This document shows, piece by piece, positions 33,301-44,996 of a stretch of 64,000 nucleotides of DNA. The DNA lies in contig NW_020825288.1 in the NCBI RefSeq assembly GCF_003286085.1, positions 21,080,001 through 21,144,000 on the forward strand, read 5' to 3'. The translations under genes and the position numbers were made by a program. How positions within the stretch are numbered: the first letter of the stretch is position 1; the number at the start of each line of letters is the position of its first letter. This DNA comes from Drosophila persimilis. Lineage: Eukaryota > Arthropoda > Insecta > Diptera > Drosophilidae. The notes under the pieces were generated by a model. That model was not told the DNA's origin. It did not search any database and was given only the letters and a program-made list of their open reading frames with translations.

Positions 33301-36300
33301 TGCTTAATTGCATCTCAGCTCAATTATGCAACTTAAACTCTTTTTTCTCCTTTCTCTCTCATCTCTTTTCTATCTCTCCCTTTTTTGTCCGGGTTTTTTT
33401 TTCCCGCTGTGGAGTTTTTTCACAATTTTGTGTACTTGACATGGAGGAGAGGGCTATGTGCCGGCTTAGTGGCATATCATTATAATAAAAGTTCATGTCA
33501 TTGGCTTGCTTTGCTCATTTTTAATGCTGACCCTTCATCCATGACCATCGCATGTCCGACCTTCGGCTCAGCGAAAGTTGTACATTCTTTTGCTGTGTAT
33601 TGTTTCCCCCCGGAGAACGGAGCAGCCGGCTAATGCCATAATCCGATTTGGGATTGAAAATTCATAGAATTTTTATCCAAAAACAACACACACAAAAAAG
33701 GGAGAGCGAAAGTAAAGCAAGCAGAACCGATGCGATGCGAAGTGAAACAACAAAAAACTCCATGCACACAAATAATAATTGCCAGGACGTGGTTGGCAGA
33801 GCGAACATAAAAAATAAAGCTCGGCACGGACGTGATCCTCGACGAGAACAATGCGGAAGCGGGTCCGCATAAATTTCAAACTAATTACAGTTTCAGTGTC
33901 CGGCATACGCCCACACACACTGAAAGGGAGAAAGAGAGCACCATTTTAACAATCGATGCGAAAACCATAACAATTACAAATACAAATGCAAATACAAACA
34001 AAACAGGGAACAGAAAAAAGCCAAGGGAAATGACCCCTCCAGTGCACACACTCACAAAGGAATACAAGAAAGTCGGTGGAGATTTTGGGGTAAAGGAAGC
34101 TCGTAAGTATACCCTTTCGATGGGAGTTGCCTTCGCCTGGGTATGCCTGGACTGGACTAATCTGAGATGTCTGGCATATACATATATGTCTTGGATGGAG
34201 AGTTGCATTCTCCCAAGTAAACTGTTTCCTTAATGTAATATTATATATTAAAAATGTGGATCAAATTGCAGAAATCTTGGACTCAAAGCCACAGGAAAGG
34301 GTATACAACGCCCCCACAAATAGAATACCAAAGAACAGATTACAGTTTTTGGTGGGTGCGCTTAATGGCTGGGTCTGGAGGGCCACAGAAGAACCATTTT
34401 TGTGGGTGGGAGCCACACACCAGGAAGGGCTTGTTGGAGTGGGTGTTTGTGTGTGTTTGTGCTTTTGGCTTTCTGCTGTTAAACCCATTCGGTGGCAGAA
34501 CAGAACACGCCGCCGAGCGCCGTCTGCTAGACCACAGTGAAAACTCATTAATTTATTCTTCGTTCGTTTGTTGAACTTAAAATAACAGCGTTAATCCGCT
34601 TAGCGCCACCATTCACAACTAAAAACAGTGCCCAGAAACAACAGCAACACTGGAGGCACGGAAGGCACTGAAGGCACTGAACAGCACTGCGTCCTGCCAC
34701 AGGACTCTGTGGCCCTGGCCTCACTCTCTCTGGAGTGTGTCTCTGGATGCCTGTGCAATCAGCGGGACTGCGGTCGGTGCCTGACAATGGAGCTGACGAT
34801 GGGGACTGACACTGACAATGTCGCGCCGCCGCCTACAAACAAAATGAATTAAGGAAACCGCAATGACATAGTTACAGTGTCAGTCACACACAGAGATACT
34901 GTCACTGACACACACACACACACACCCATACACAAGCAGAAACCCGTTATCCATAAATGCGTCTGTGTGGATGACCAAGTTTTAAACTGGCTTCAAGTTG
35001 TTGGCAAACTCCCGGCCAGAAGTCAAGTAATGACCCAAAAGCCAATAGAGGAAGCAGCAGCTCGCTGTAGAGGATTCAACTTACAAATGCAGCTCGTACT
35101 CGCAAAACTCTTAACTTCCAAAAATAAATTTAACCAGAAATTCTCTTACATTGGTCTTTAGTTGTTAAGAGGCGAAACTACTTAAATATTGATATGCAGT
35201 CCACTGAAAAAAGGAAGAAATTCAGATGAAAATAAACAGATAAGAAAATATCAAAATAAGGATGACAGTGCGAGTTCTCGTAAGCGGACATCCATTGTTT
35301 GAGTATTATCTTTTACCTAAGAGAGCTATTCGCCCATTGACAGGAGGTCCGTTAATATATTTGTCATAGGATGTTAGAGCTTAATTGGTTGATAATCTGG
35401 TTATTTTTTTATCAAATTTTCCATTAAATTTTAAGATGACTCCTATAAGATCCTGTACATATTTTTTCCTGGTGGTTTCCAAACCACAAAGGGAGTAAAG
35501 GACCCTCAGTTTTTTTGGCTTGGGGTTTTTTATGCCCTTATGTAAACATATAAACAAATATAAGCACACGCTCACAGGCCCACCCAAAGTATATCTATAT
35601 TTATATCCATCTATAGATAGATATATGTATGTATTGTTGTGTCAGAACGGTTTTTGTTTTAGGTCTGCCCCAACAACTCAATGCGCATAATTTCCTTTTT
35701 ACTTCCACTTTTCTTTTCCTTCGTTTAACCCAGGGAAACCACACTCCATACCACACCACACCACACCACACACATGGGGATCGAAGACCCCTGCGGGCCT
35801 TCCATAAGACAATCGAAATTCGATAATATTCGATGGAAAAAGAAGCGATAAGGCTGTAACCAGACACAAGGCCGCAGGACACCCAAATGGGTCAGAGAAA
35901 TGCGCATCCGAATCAAAAAAAAAAAAAAATCAAGGGTTGGAAGGAAGCGCAGGAAGGAAAAGCCATAGTGAAAACCCATCAAAATAAACTACAGACTCTC
36001 TCGGCTTTGAAATTTGATGACAGAAGGGGGGAAAAGTCGAACCCGAAAAAAACAAATGGAAAATCCAGAGTGAGAGAGAGAAAGAGAAAGAGAGGGGGAG
36101 AAGTAAAGAGTATAAAAAACAATGAAAATGCCCCGAATGCATGCTAAATAGAGGATTTACTTAAATGGATTTCTAGGCATTTTCGCATTTTAGCCTGGGA
36201 ATTGAATATCAACTTTGTCCTGTCCCTTTTTCCGACTCTCCCAGGATGTGTGTTTGTGTGTGTGTGTGCTCTCTGTGCTCCCAGTGTGTGCGTGTGCGTG

Positions 36301-39300
36301 TGTGTGTGTTTGTGTACAATGTGATGTGGATGTGGTGTACCAACATTAATAGGCCAAGTTTAGGCAAAGATTTCATTTTATTATGTGGAAATTTATTAAA
36401 GCCTTCGGGCCAGGACCCCAGGATTTTAATCGTTTCATCTTCCATTTATGTACTTGTGATATCCTCGGGTTGGGGGCTGGGTTTTGGCTGGGGGATTGGT
36501 AGAGGTATAATTGGATATCCTTGTTACTTATTTACAGTCCTTCTGTTGCTGCTGCTGCTGCAGTAACTGCAACTTTTGCTATGCCCTGACAGCACAAGGA
36601 CTTCCTCCTGGAGCTGTAGCTGGACATGGACCTAGCCTGGGGTCTCTTTCAGTAGTAGGTCGGTGGGAAGGCTGCGAGTGACGTTGACGTTTGTTAGCTT
36701 TTCAAAATGCTTTAAGTAAGTTTAATGGCTTCCCTAAGCTGTCCCGAAAGTGCTGCAAAGTATCCATGGCAACGAGGCAGAGAATACCTCGAGAGAGAGA
36801 GAGAGACCAAGAGAAATCACAAATGTATCACAAAAGGGAATTTCGCTTTACTCCGCAGTCCACTGAAACTATAAGATACGCTTTCTTTACTCAGAAAAAC
36901 AAAATATGATATTGCACAAATAGTAAATACATGACTCTTCCCTTTGAATTCTTAGCTTGAGTACACTTCAACTACTTCACTTTTTCCAGAAGCTATAGCT
37001 GGAAGGGTTCCAGGGTCTCCACTATTGAGATTCTCAATTATGCGATATCCCATATCCCATTGGATTGGTCATCGCTCTCTGCCCTGCGGCAGTGTGTCCA
37101 CATTCCGTTGGCAAAAGGAAAATGGCTTGTAAAATTTAGTTGATTGCTTTCCATGTTTGTATCCGCAATTTTTCACTCTTCTGGAGAGAACAATCGAGGA
37201 GCAGGGGCAGTGGAAGGGCAAACAGAGGCAGCTTTTTCAGCTATTTTTCTTCTACTCACTTTGCTTCCTTGTTTTAGCTTCCGCTGTTGTTTCTCTCTTG
37301 TGGCTCTCGAGGGAGCTGCTGCTCCTCCTACCAACTGGTTGCCGTTTTTGTCCCTCGTTTCGTTGCGCTTTTTGCAGGCTCTGGGGGTCCTCTGGGGTGA
37401 CAATCTCGAATGGGAATTAGCGCGGTCTGTAATAAGGATCGGCCAACGCAATCGCCAACCGTACAATCATTGGCCTGTGTAAACCTGCACTTAGCGTGGT
37501 CATTGGTCTGACCGCCTCTAGGACTCGACCAGTGCTCTGCAGGACTCTGGACTCTCGCTGCCTCAATCCTCTACTGATGTACTCCGTTGGGCGCAAATGG
37601 TGGCACGCTTTGTGCGGCTTCCGCCCCGTCAGCTAATACCCAAATGGATGTTTAGTGTAAGTCGTCGTTTTCGTCGTCGCTCTGTCCTATCCCCGCTCTA
37701 TTCTGCTTTCTCTGCTTTCTCTGCTATCATCTCCTCTTTCGCACTGTGCCGCCATTGTTCCAGGTTTCAGCCACATTCTCTTTCGCTTCGGATGTTCTTT
37801 TAGCCAGCTTTGGACTTGGGTCCAACGTAATTACGTTGCTTGTTATTGTTGACAGACTCCCCATGCCCCATGCCCCGTGCCCCGTGCCCCGTGCCCACCG
37901 CATTGTTGCTTATTTCTGCTTAAAACTTAATGACACTTTTAGTTAATTATCGCGGTGGATTTGCAAAATTAAGCGATTTGGGTATAATTACAAGGGATTA
38001 TGTGGCCGGGCCTGGACATTCTTTTTCCAGCTGCTGTCTGTCTTGGGGATAATGCAAATAGATCTAGGGATGTACTTTGTTGACAAGAAAATATTGGTAA
38101 TAAAGGGGAATAAAATATGTTTTAGAATGTCCAATAGAAAAAAGGTCTTCTTGAAGGATTTTAATATATTCCTTATAATATCAACATCTATTAAAGATCG
38201 CCTATCGCAATATTCATCTTATATCGTTCTGCCATCTCAAGATTCTTTTTCTTGCCTAAATGTATTCACCAATTTTGGTTTTCAAACAATCTTAAATTCA
38301 TTTAAAAACTTGCGTTCGGCGTGGAAAAATGCCTCTAAATATTTTAGCACACCTTTGGCCTTTAACCTTCTTTTTATTCATCTCCTTTTTCTTCTTATTT
38401 GTTAGCCAAAAGTGCAGCAGGGCCAACTTGAGCAAATATTTTGTGCGTTAAGCTTAACGCAAAAGCCCCAACCCTCCGTTCTTCCTCCCCAAAATAAAAA
38501 CACACGAAACCACAGGAAAAACTTTTTAGACAACAATTTCGCAAACTTTTCACAAGTGCTGCAAGTACAGTGGAGTGTGGCATGAGTGCTGGGGCACGGA
38601 GGGGCGGGGGGGCCAGCAACACCAGAAAATGCCAAATGTCGATGTGGATGTGGTTTGAAGATGCAGCAAGGAAGAGAAATGCAGCTAAGGATGTGGCTGC
38701 GGCTGCGGCGACGGCTGAGGATGCGAATACAGAAGCAGAACCAGAACCAGAACCAGAAGCTGCGGCAACTTGTTCTCTTGCCCACTTAGACACCGAAACG
38801 AGTTAAAATTTATAGGTATTTCGGCTAAAATCTCGCCGTGTATAAACCACTTAGGCTGCGCCACAAAAACCCGAAAGAAGCAGGGGGCGCGGCCCATGTC
38901 TCTTGGATACCTTGAAGCTGGCAGCACTTTTGCTTTGCCGCTGCACTTCGAGAGCATAAATCAGCCATGAAGAGCAGCCAAGTGCCTGCCTGCCCACCGT
39001 GTGTCTGCGTGTGTGTGTGTGTGTGAGTGTGTGTGCATGAGTCCAGGATCAGGTCCATGTTTGTGCCGCTCGGCAGGTGGTAAAAACCAGAAAGATGCTA
39101 TTCTTCGCATACCCTGTACTAGAATTTCAATGATTTATCTGCCATTTGATTAAAATATAACTTATTTTCCAGGAAAAAAGAGGATTCAGAGGATTTTGTA
39201 TAGATCAGCTACTAAATCATTGATAAGCCAAACATCTCCCATAAGATAAACCTACCCTTTAATACGGCTACAACTATATCCCTCTCCATCCTTTGCATAC

Positions 39301-42300
39301 TTTTTGTTTTGAGCAAAAACTTTTCTTATATTTCATTGTATTTTTCGCACAACATTGCCTTTTAAGCGCTTCGCAGTTTGTGATATTGAGGGAAAATCGC
39401 AAATAAAACAATCATAAAACATACAAAGCTTTGAGAACCTAAGAGCCCTACAGCCCCTCCCTCATAGGCTTCAAGTCTTAAAAATAGAAAGAAAAATTGC
39501 CTTTAATTTCTGGGGTCATCCACGTGGAGTGGTCTGGCTCGCCTTTTTGACCACACAAGAGGCGTTATGTAAAAAAAAAACTTCCAACTTCAAGAACTGC
39601 ATTGAATTGGTGGGTGGGGAAAGGGAGGGGATGGTGCAGCAGTTGGGGGCAATATCAGAGACGTGGTGCAAGTATTTGTGAGTGGATACCAGATCCAGCA
39701 TGAGGTTGCATTTGCATACAAAAAGCTTTTACTGTTCATCTGTTGTTGTCATTTCTTTATGGCACTTTGGTCCCAATGAAAGGATACAAGACACACAGAT
39801 ACATGCCCTTCCATGTATGCGTGTGTGTGTGTATATATGTGAGTTGACAGGCTATTTAATAGTTACCTGCTGTCCAGGCATTTGTCTTTTGTAATAAAAT
39901 ACATATACACAAGACACCGAAGAAAAAATGACAGAAATCTTGTGTGAAACGGGATATCTTCATGGGCTATCCTGATATTTTTTTATTGCATAAGCAAGAA
40001 AACAGCAATCATATCGAAGATACATCAATCAATAACATTGTGTGTTGTTCTGGGAATTTTTGAAAGACACAGTTTTTAGAGCATACTTGTTAGGCAAAAG
40101 AATTTGTGAATGTCAAAGGGAAAACGCTATATACATCTTTAGAAATATATATCTTCCAAGAACTACCTCCCTAGTGCTAGTAAATCCTCAACATCAAACA
40201 TATTTCCATACTCCCGAGAAGTGCACATCGAAATTCATGCCGAAATCAATGGAACGTAAACCGAACCCCCTTAGCCATTTACAGCTTAACCTGAACCTGA
40301 GGTCAAAGAGAGCCATCGCTGCGATGCTGCCACGTTGTCCAGGTGGCAGCCGGAGATGCCATAATCCGAGGCGAAATGGATGCCGGTTGCCGAGATTGTG
40401 TGCGTGTCGCATCTGTGTTTGTCCAGCAACCACCAAGCCCAGGACCGAGATGCTGCCCGGCAGGCAGGCCTGAAGGCTAAGGGATAAATCCATATATCTG
40501 TAATGGCATATTTGCTTGGCGTATCTCAGAGTCAACCTCCGCCGCACACCCATACACCTGACGACATCTGAGACTTGCATTAAACGGTGCCACAATCTGC
40601 ACCCCGCTGCTGGAAAGGGGGCTCTCCAGGGCACTGTTTGCCTATTTGGCGGCATTTATGGGTTGTACGTATCATTGATTGGTTATCAATGCAGGCAGCG
40701 GTATATGAATTATTCACACTATTCAGCAAAGCAACGGAAAATGTTATGCAAATGAGACCAGGGAACGGAAGAATCTATTGAACTGATGAATATTTTCATT
40801 TCACAGACAGACTTTCGTAGAGGTTTCTTAACAGACTTTCTTCCCTGAATAATAATCTGTTAGCCGGATATCTATTGGCTTATCCTTAAGCCGGAAATTA
40901 TGCCTTGGCCTGCAATTTTCATTTTGTCGCTTATGTTGTCGAGTGTCGTGTTTGGGGGTTCTAGAACCCAAACCCCAAACCATCTCTTCCTCTCTTTGGC
41001 TCTCGAGGGATCTCCCAGGACAACTTCGTTAGCAGCTGCGACAGATTCCTTTGAGCTTTCAGCTTTCTTTACTCAATGGACATCCGGTGATGTTTTAATA
41101 ATTTAATTTTTTTCCATTTTGCTTTGCCTTTTTGTTTTAGTTTTTCTGGTTATTTTTGCCTTTTTGGTTGCACGCAGCTCTGAGAAGACTTCATCGTCCA
41201 TCGGGTGGGACGTCCATTGGGAACAGCTGAGGCTGAGGCCATAGGCGGACGGACTGGTTCCTGGTTCTGCTGTTGCTGCTGCTGCCTCTGCTTCTGCTTC
41301 TGACCAAAAGCATTGAAATTCAGCGAAGCAGAAACTTGGCAAACAAAACCGGATGCGTGGCGGCAGTGGCGGGGTGCAGTAGGGAGTGGGGAGTGTGGAG
41401 TGTGGGGGGGAGGATCTGTGGGAGAAGACGTCTTCAAGTTTAAGTTGTCCGGAAATTGTCTGTTGTAGCGATATCCTGCAGCGTTTTTATATTCGCGTTA
41501 TGAACTCGTGTCTGTCTCTGTGTCTCCTGCCACTCGCTCTCCTTCTCCCTCTGGTGTCTCTGTGTAAGTGTGGATGGATTAATGGTACGAACGTCTGCCG
41601 CACGCGCTGACCCCAAAGCCAAATCCCAGTACCCCCCATTATTTTTCTCTTTCTCTATTTTCTGCCACTGTGTCTGCACCTCACCTTTGGCCTCGTCATT
41701 CCCTGGTCATCATAATTTTGCTCCATTTTGTCTGTCTGTTTGTTTGTTACTTTCTTTTCCTTTTTCCCCGCATCGCATCGCCGTGTGCGTGTCTTGCCAA
41801 AGTTTTAATTAATTTTCATATTTTGCGCAGTGTCCGGCGGAAGGGGTCGGGTCGGGAAGTGCTCGGAAATTTCCCTTTTTGCGGACTGGGTCCTTGGGTC
41901 CTTGGTTCCTTGAAGTTTTGTTTGATTTGCCGTCGTCGAAAATATAGTTTTTATTTATTTAGCAGTTCACTTTATAGATGATCTCCTAGGACCCGAGGAA
42001 ATTGTCATGACTTCTATTGGATTATTCATTTTTATTTAAACTCTTTTTGATGCACGTGCTTCAACGCATACAACCCAAAAATCGTGGACAGAAATGGTGA
42101 AAATCTGCCAGAGCAAAACGGATGTTCATTTGGCATTTTGGCTACCCGCACATTCACACTCGCATTCACATTGGCACTCACACTACCATTCACATTCACA
42201 CCGGATGCCACAGGACAAGAAAATGCTCACGAAATTGTTTATCGAAGCGCATGCGGCAGAGAGGTGCACATTAAATGGCAAAATTCTTAAACGCGACGCA

Positions 42301-44110
42301 CTGACTCTCAAATCTCGTTGCGTTCTGTCCATCGTCGTGGATGTCGTCGTCGTCGTCGTCGTCGAGGTGCACTTTATGATGTCTATTCCTTGCCGCACAG
42401 CTTTGCCCCTCTGCGCTGCCGCCACAGCTGGCATTCAAGTCGCGCTTGGTCGAACGTGGGGGAGGACAGCTTTATCTGCGGCTAAAGTGGCTGATATTTT
42501 TGGGTGGAAACACAGCACAGCAGCTGCCACACACACACACATACACTTGTAGAAGCAACCGCACACACTGGCACACACACATGTACACAGTAACAGTATC
42601 AGTTGAAGCTTCCGCTCTGATGCTGCACAGTGGGTCAATGCAGGCGCGAGAGCTGAATGGAAATTAATATGATAATAAATAATAAAATATGATTAGATTT
42701 GTTTACCTATTTCTATCCACATTTTTCATATTCTTCAGTTTCTTCTCTCCTTCAATTTCCATTTGGAGTATATGGAGTATCAATCTTTCATATATCAACG
42801 CATATTTTCTACCAATTTTTGTGTACTTTTGATCACTGTCCATGGGGTACTATCTACAGCAGTTGCATGCTGTCTGGGTTTAGTTTGTTGGCTCTCCGTC
42901 TCCACTCTCTTTTCCATCCCTTCCTCATGTCGTGTGTTAAAGACAGGGGATGCCTTCTCTGGCTACTCCGTTGATCGCAGCGCTTTTGTCGTCATCAGGC
43001 GGCCGACGGGCGACGGCATCGCCATCGTTCCTGGTCATTGTCCTTCGTCCTGCGTCCTTATCGCAGAGACGCTTGCAAGCCGCTGCTGACTCTAAATAAT
43101 CCTTTCCATGCGACACGAAAAAAAAAAATAAAGGAACACACACAGTGGCAGTAGACAGTGGTAGCCGCCGCAGAGGCAACGCGTTCAACGGGGCACGGGG
43201 CACGGGGCACGGGTGGAGGGAGAGGAGGAGCTGTAAAATCCAAGTTAGTGCGCATAAATCAAGCCTTTAAAACGTGCCTCGCAACCGAAATGTCCACCAA
43301 GGATGCATACGCTCAGCTCCGTGTACATCCTCTGCGCTTTCTCTGCATCGTCTCTCGCCCCGGCGATGCTCCACTGCTCTGATGCTCTGGTGCTCTTCTG
43401 CTCCACTCTGCCACAGCCACAACGTCGTCGTCGTCGTCCTCGTCGTCCTCGTCGTCGTCGTAGCCGCCATCGACGTTGGCCCAGAAGTTGTGGCGGTTCA
43501 GTTTTCCGTATGCAATTTTATGCAACTGTGGCACATCCGCCATGCCGCGTGCCCCATGCTGCATGCCCCGGCACCCTGCTTGCTGCGGTCGCATGTCTGA
43601 AATTGTTTACAACTGCATAAAATTTATAATCTTCAAGAATTTATATATTTATTTATTCTTCACTATTCATCACAATGCGACCGAAGAAAAGGCGCTCAGA
43701 AATCAGATCGAAAAACTAGACACATACTTATGCCAGGATTCCCCACCCCAAAAATATTCAGTGAACTCATGTCCATCAAGTGTCTGTTAATTGGATACAT
43801 ACAGACACGAAATTGATGCCCTGATTTGTTCGTAATTATTATTTAAGCATTTATAATCTTTCTGTCATGGTCTGCTGCCCTCTAAGGGCTTAAATTTTAA
43901 TTGAATTTCAATTGATGGCAGAAGCAACAATGCAATATCTTAGAAAATGTATCTGTTAAATACATGAAATCCATTCTTGGGTGTAAATCCAATAATAATT
44001 GCATTTCTGTTATAAGCATTTAAGTCAATTTCTTAATAATAATTAAGTGAAAAAATGAAGGGGCCTGAATTGTGGTATCAAAATCAAATTAAATAGGAAA
44101 GCCACTCACT
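30373..44110. other. Non-coding region, about 13.7 kb
   Basis: No convincing gene. Open frames up to about 140 codons are AT-rich or low-complexity and match no family. Features seen: CGGTA/CGGCA tandem at 31441-31470, CAGCCGCC repeats near 32205-32236, GA-rich tracts near 36064-36100 and 36791-36806, GT runs near 36245-36310 and (T/C)GCCCCG repeats at 37861-37898. Also CCAGAA repeats near 38731-38760, GTC repeats near 42333-42365, GGGGCAC repeats at 43190-43214 and CGT/CGTCCT repeats at 43420-43465. It may be intronic or enhancer DNA of a gene beyond the window. Confidence 0.55.
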
Positions 44111-44203
44111 CGAAGGACACTCCACAGCCACTTGAGTTGTCCAAACACAGACAGAAACAAGCGGGGCAAACTTCAAAGCCCTTCAGCTGTCGATGTCCAA
44201 GGA
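44111..44203 (-). other. Possible orphan cysteine-rich exon
   Basis: An open segment encodes CNFLGHRQLKG then a C-P-A-C-F-C-L-C cluster and GCGVSF. It is bounded by a good acceptor (pyrimidine-rich, then CTCTCAG at 44204) and a donor GTGAGT directly after it. The best upstream donor candidate (GTAAGC near 44340) would create a stop in the needed phase, so no gene could be assembled. It may be one exon of a gene with distant neighbours, or chance. Confidence 0.25.
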
Positions 44204-44352
44204 AATTGCACTCTGAGAGAAACCAGAAAAATCCCTTGAAATCTTTTGTCAAAGCTTTCCCAAAGTCTTTTCTTTGCTTTGCAATGGAGTAAGTGAAAAC
44301 ATAGCAGAGAACGGGGAGCGGAGATTTTTCACCCCGCTTACAGCATTTCCAG

Positions 44353-44476
44353 GATGAAAACGAAAGTGAAAACAAATGAAAGTCGTGCAGGGGAATATAT
44401 TAAAACGAGAGAGAACTCCTTTGACCCGAAGGAGCACAGATAAAAGCAGTCGCTGCATTATATATATTCAGTATAT
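44353..44476. repeat. Flanking direct repeat P1 of the BESS duplication
   Basis: The first of three copies (others 49791-49914 and 54945-55068). It carries GATGAAAACG at its left end and a GATAAAAGCAGTCGCTGC word at its right. Confidence 0.85.
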
Positions 44477-44973
44477 AGTGATTCTCTGCAGAACAAAACT
44501 CTACGGTTTTACAGCGTTTACAAGTTGATCAGCGCCCAGTGATGGATTCCTACATCATGTTTTGAGCGCTTATGCATACCTTACTAAGTCCCACTGCCTT
44601 CACACGAAAACGCTTCTTTTTGGTGCAATTGCAATGTTTACAATGTTCACAACTTTTATTTAAATGAATGCAAAAAATCAAGGATTGAAAAGAATTTAGA
44701 ATTTGATTTAACCACAAATTGTCAGTTGATGTTAATACACACGTCATTTATACTGTATTGTACATACTCGAGTGTCCAAATAGACAGTCATCTATGTATA
44801 TAATTTCATAACTCATTCGGGTGATGTATTTAATGGTTATCCGAATGTCAAGTATTGGAATCTATTATACGAATAGAAAATTAAAAATTTTGTCATACAA
44901 ACTTTCAGTGTTCAGTGTTTTGGGACTATAAATGTATAGTATTCAAATGTATTATCTCAAGCATGCGTCAAGG

Positions 44974-44979
44974 TTTATT
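44974..44979 (-). terminator. Poly(A) signal of BESS gene copy 1
   Basis: AATAAA about 17 bases after the stop codon on the minus strand; the same lies at 50412-50417 for copy 2. Confidence 0.55.
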
Positions 44980-44996
44980 CGGACTCTCGGATTGCC

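Noticed and set aside
38043..38405. A 120-codon plus-strand frame
   Set aside because: AT-rich composition, no recognisable domain, no plausible neighbours or splice signals.
39108..39135. TACCCTGTA word resembling the miR-10 seed region
   Set aside because: The bases after the seed do not match miR-10 and I could see no hairpin partner nearby.
40042..40473. A 143-codon plus-strand frame with several Cys and Arg
   Set aside because: No family similarity or secretion signal; composition matches the surrounding non-coding DNA.
44340..44458. Minus-strand frame MQRLLLSVLLRV spliced to the Cys-rich exon
   Set aside because: The signal-like start joined through the GTAAGC donor gives a stop codon or the wrong phase. 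The same segment is part of the flanking repeat, so a gene here is unsupported.
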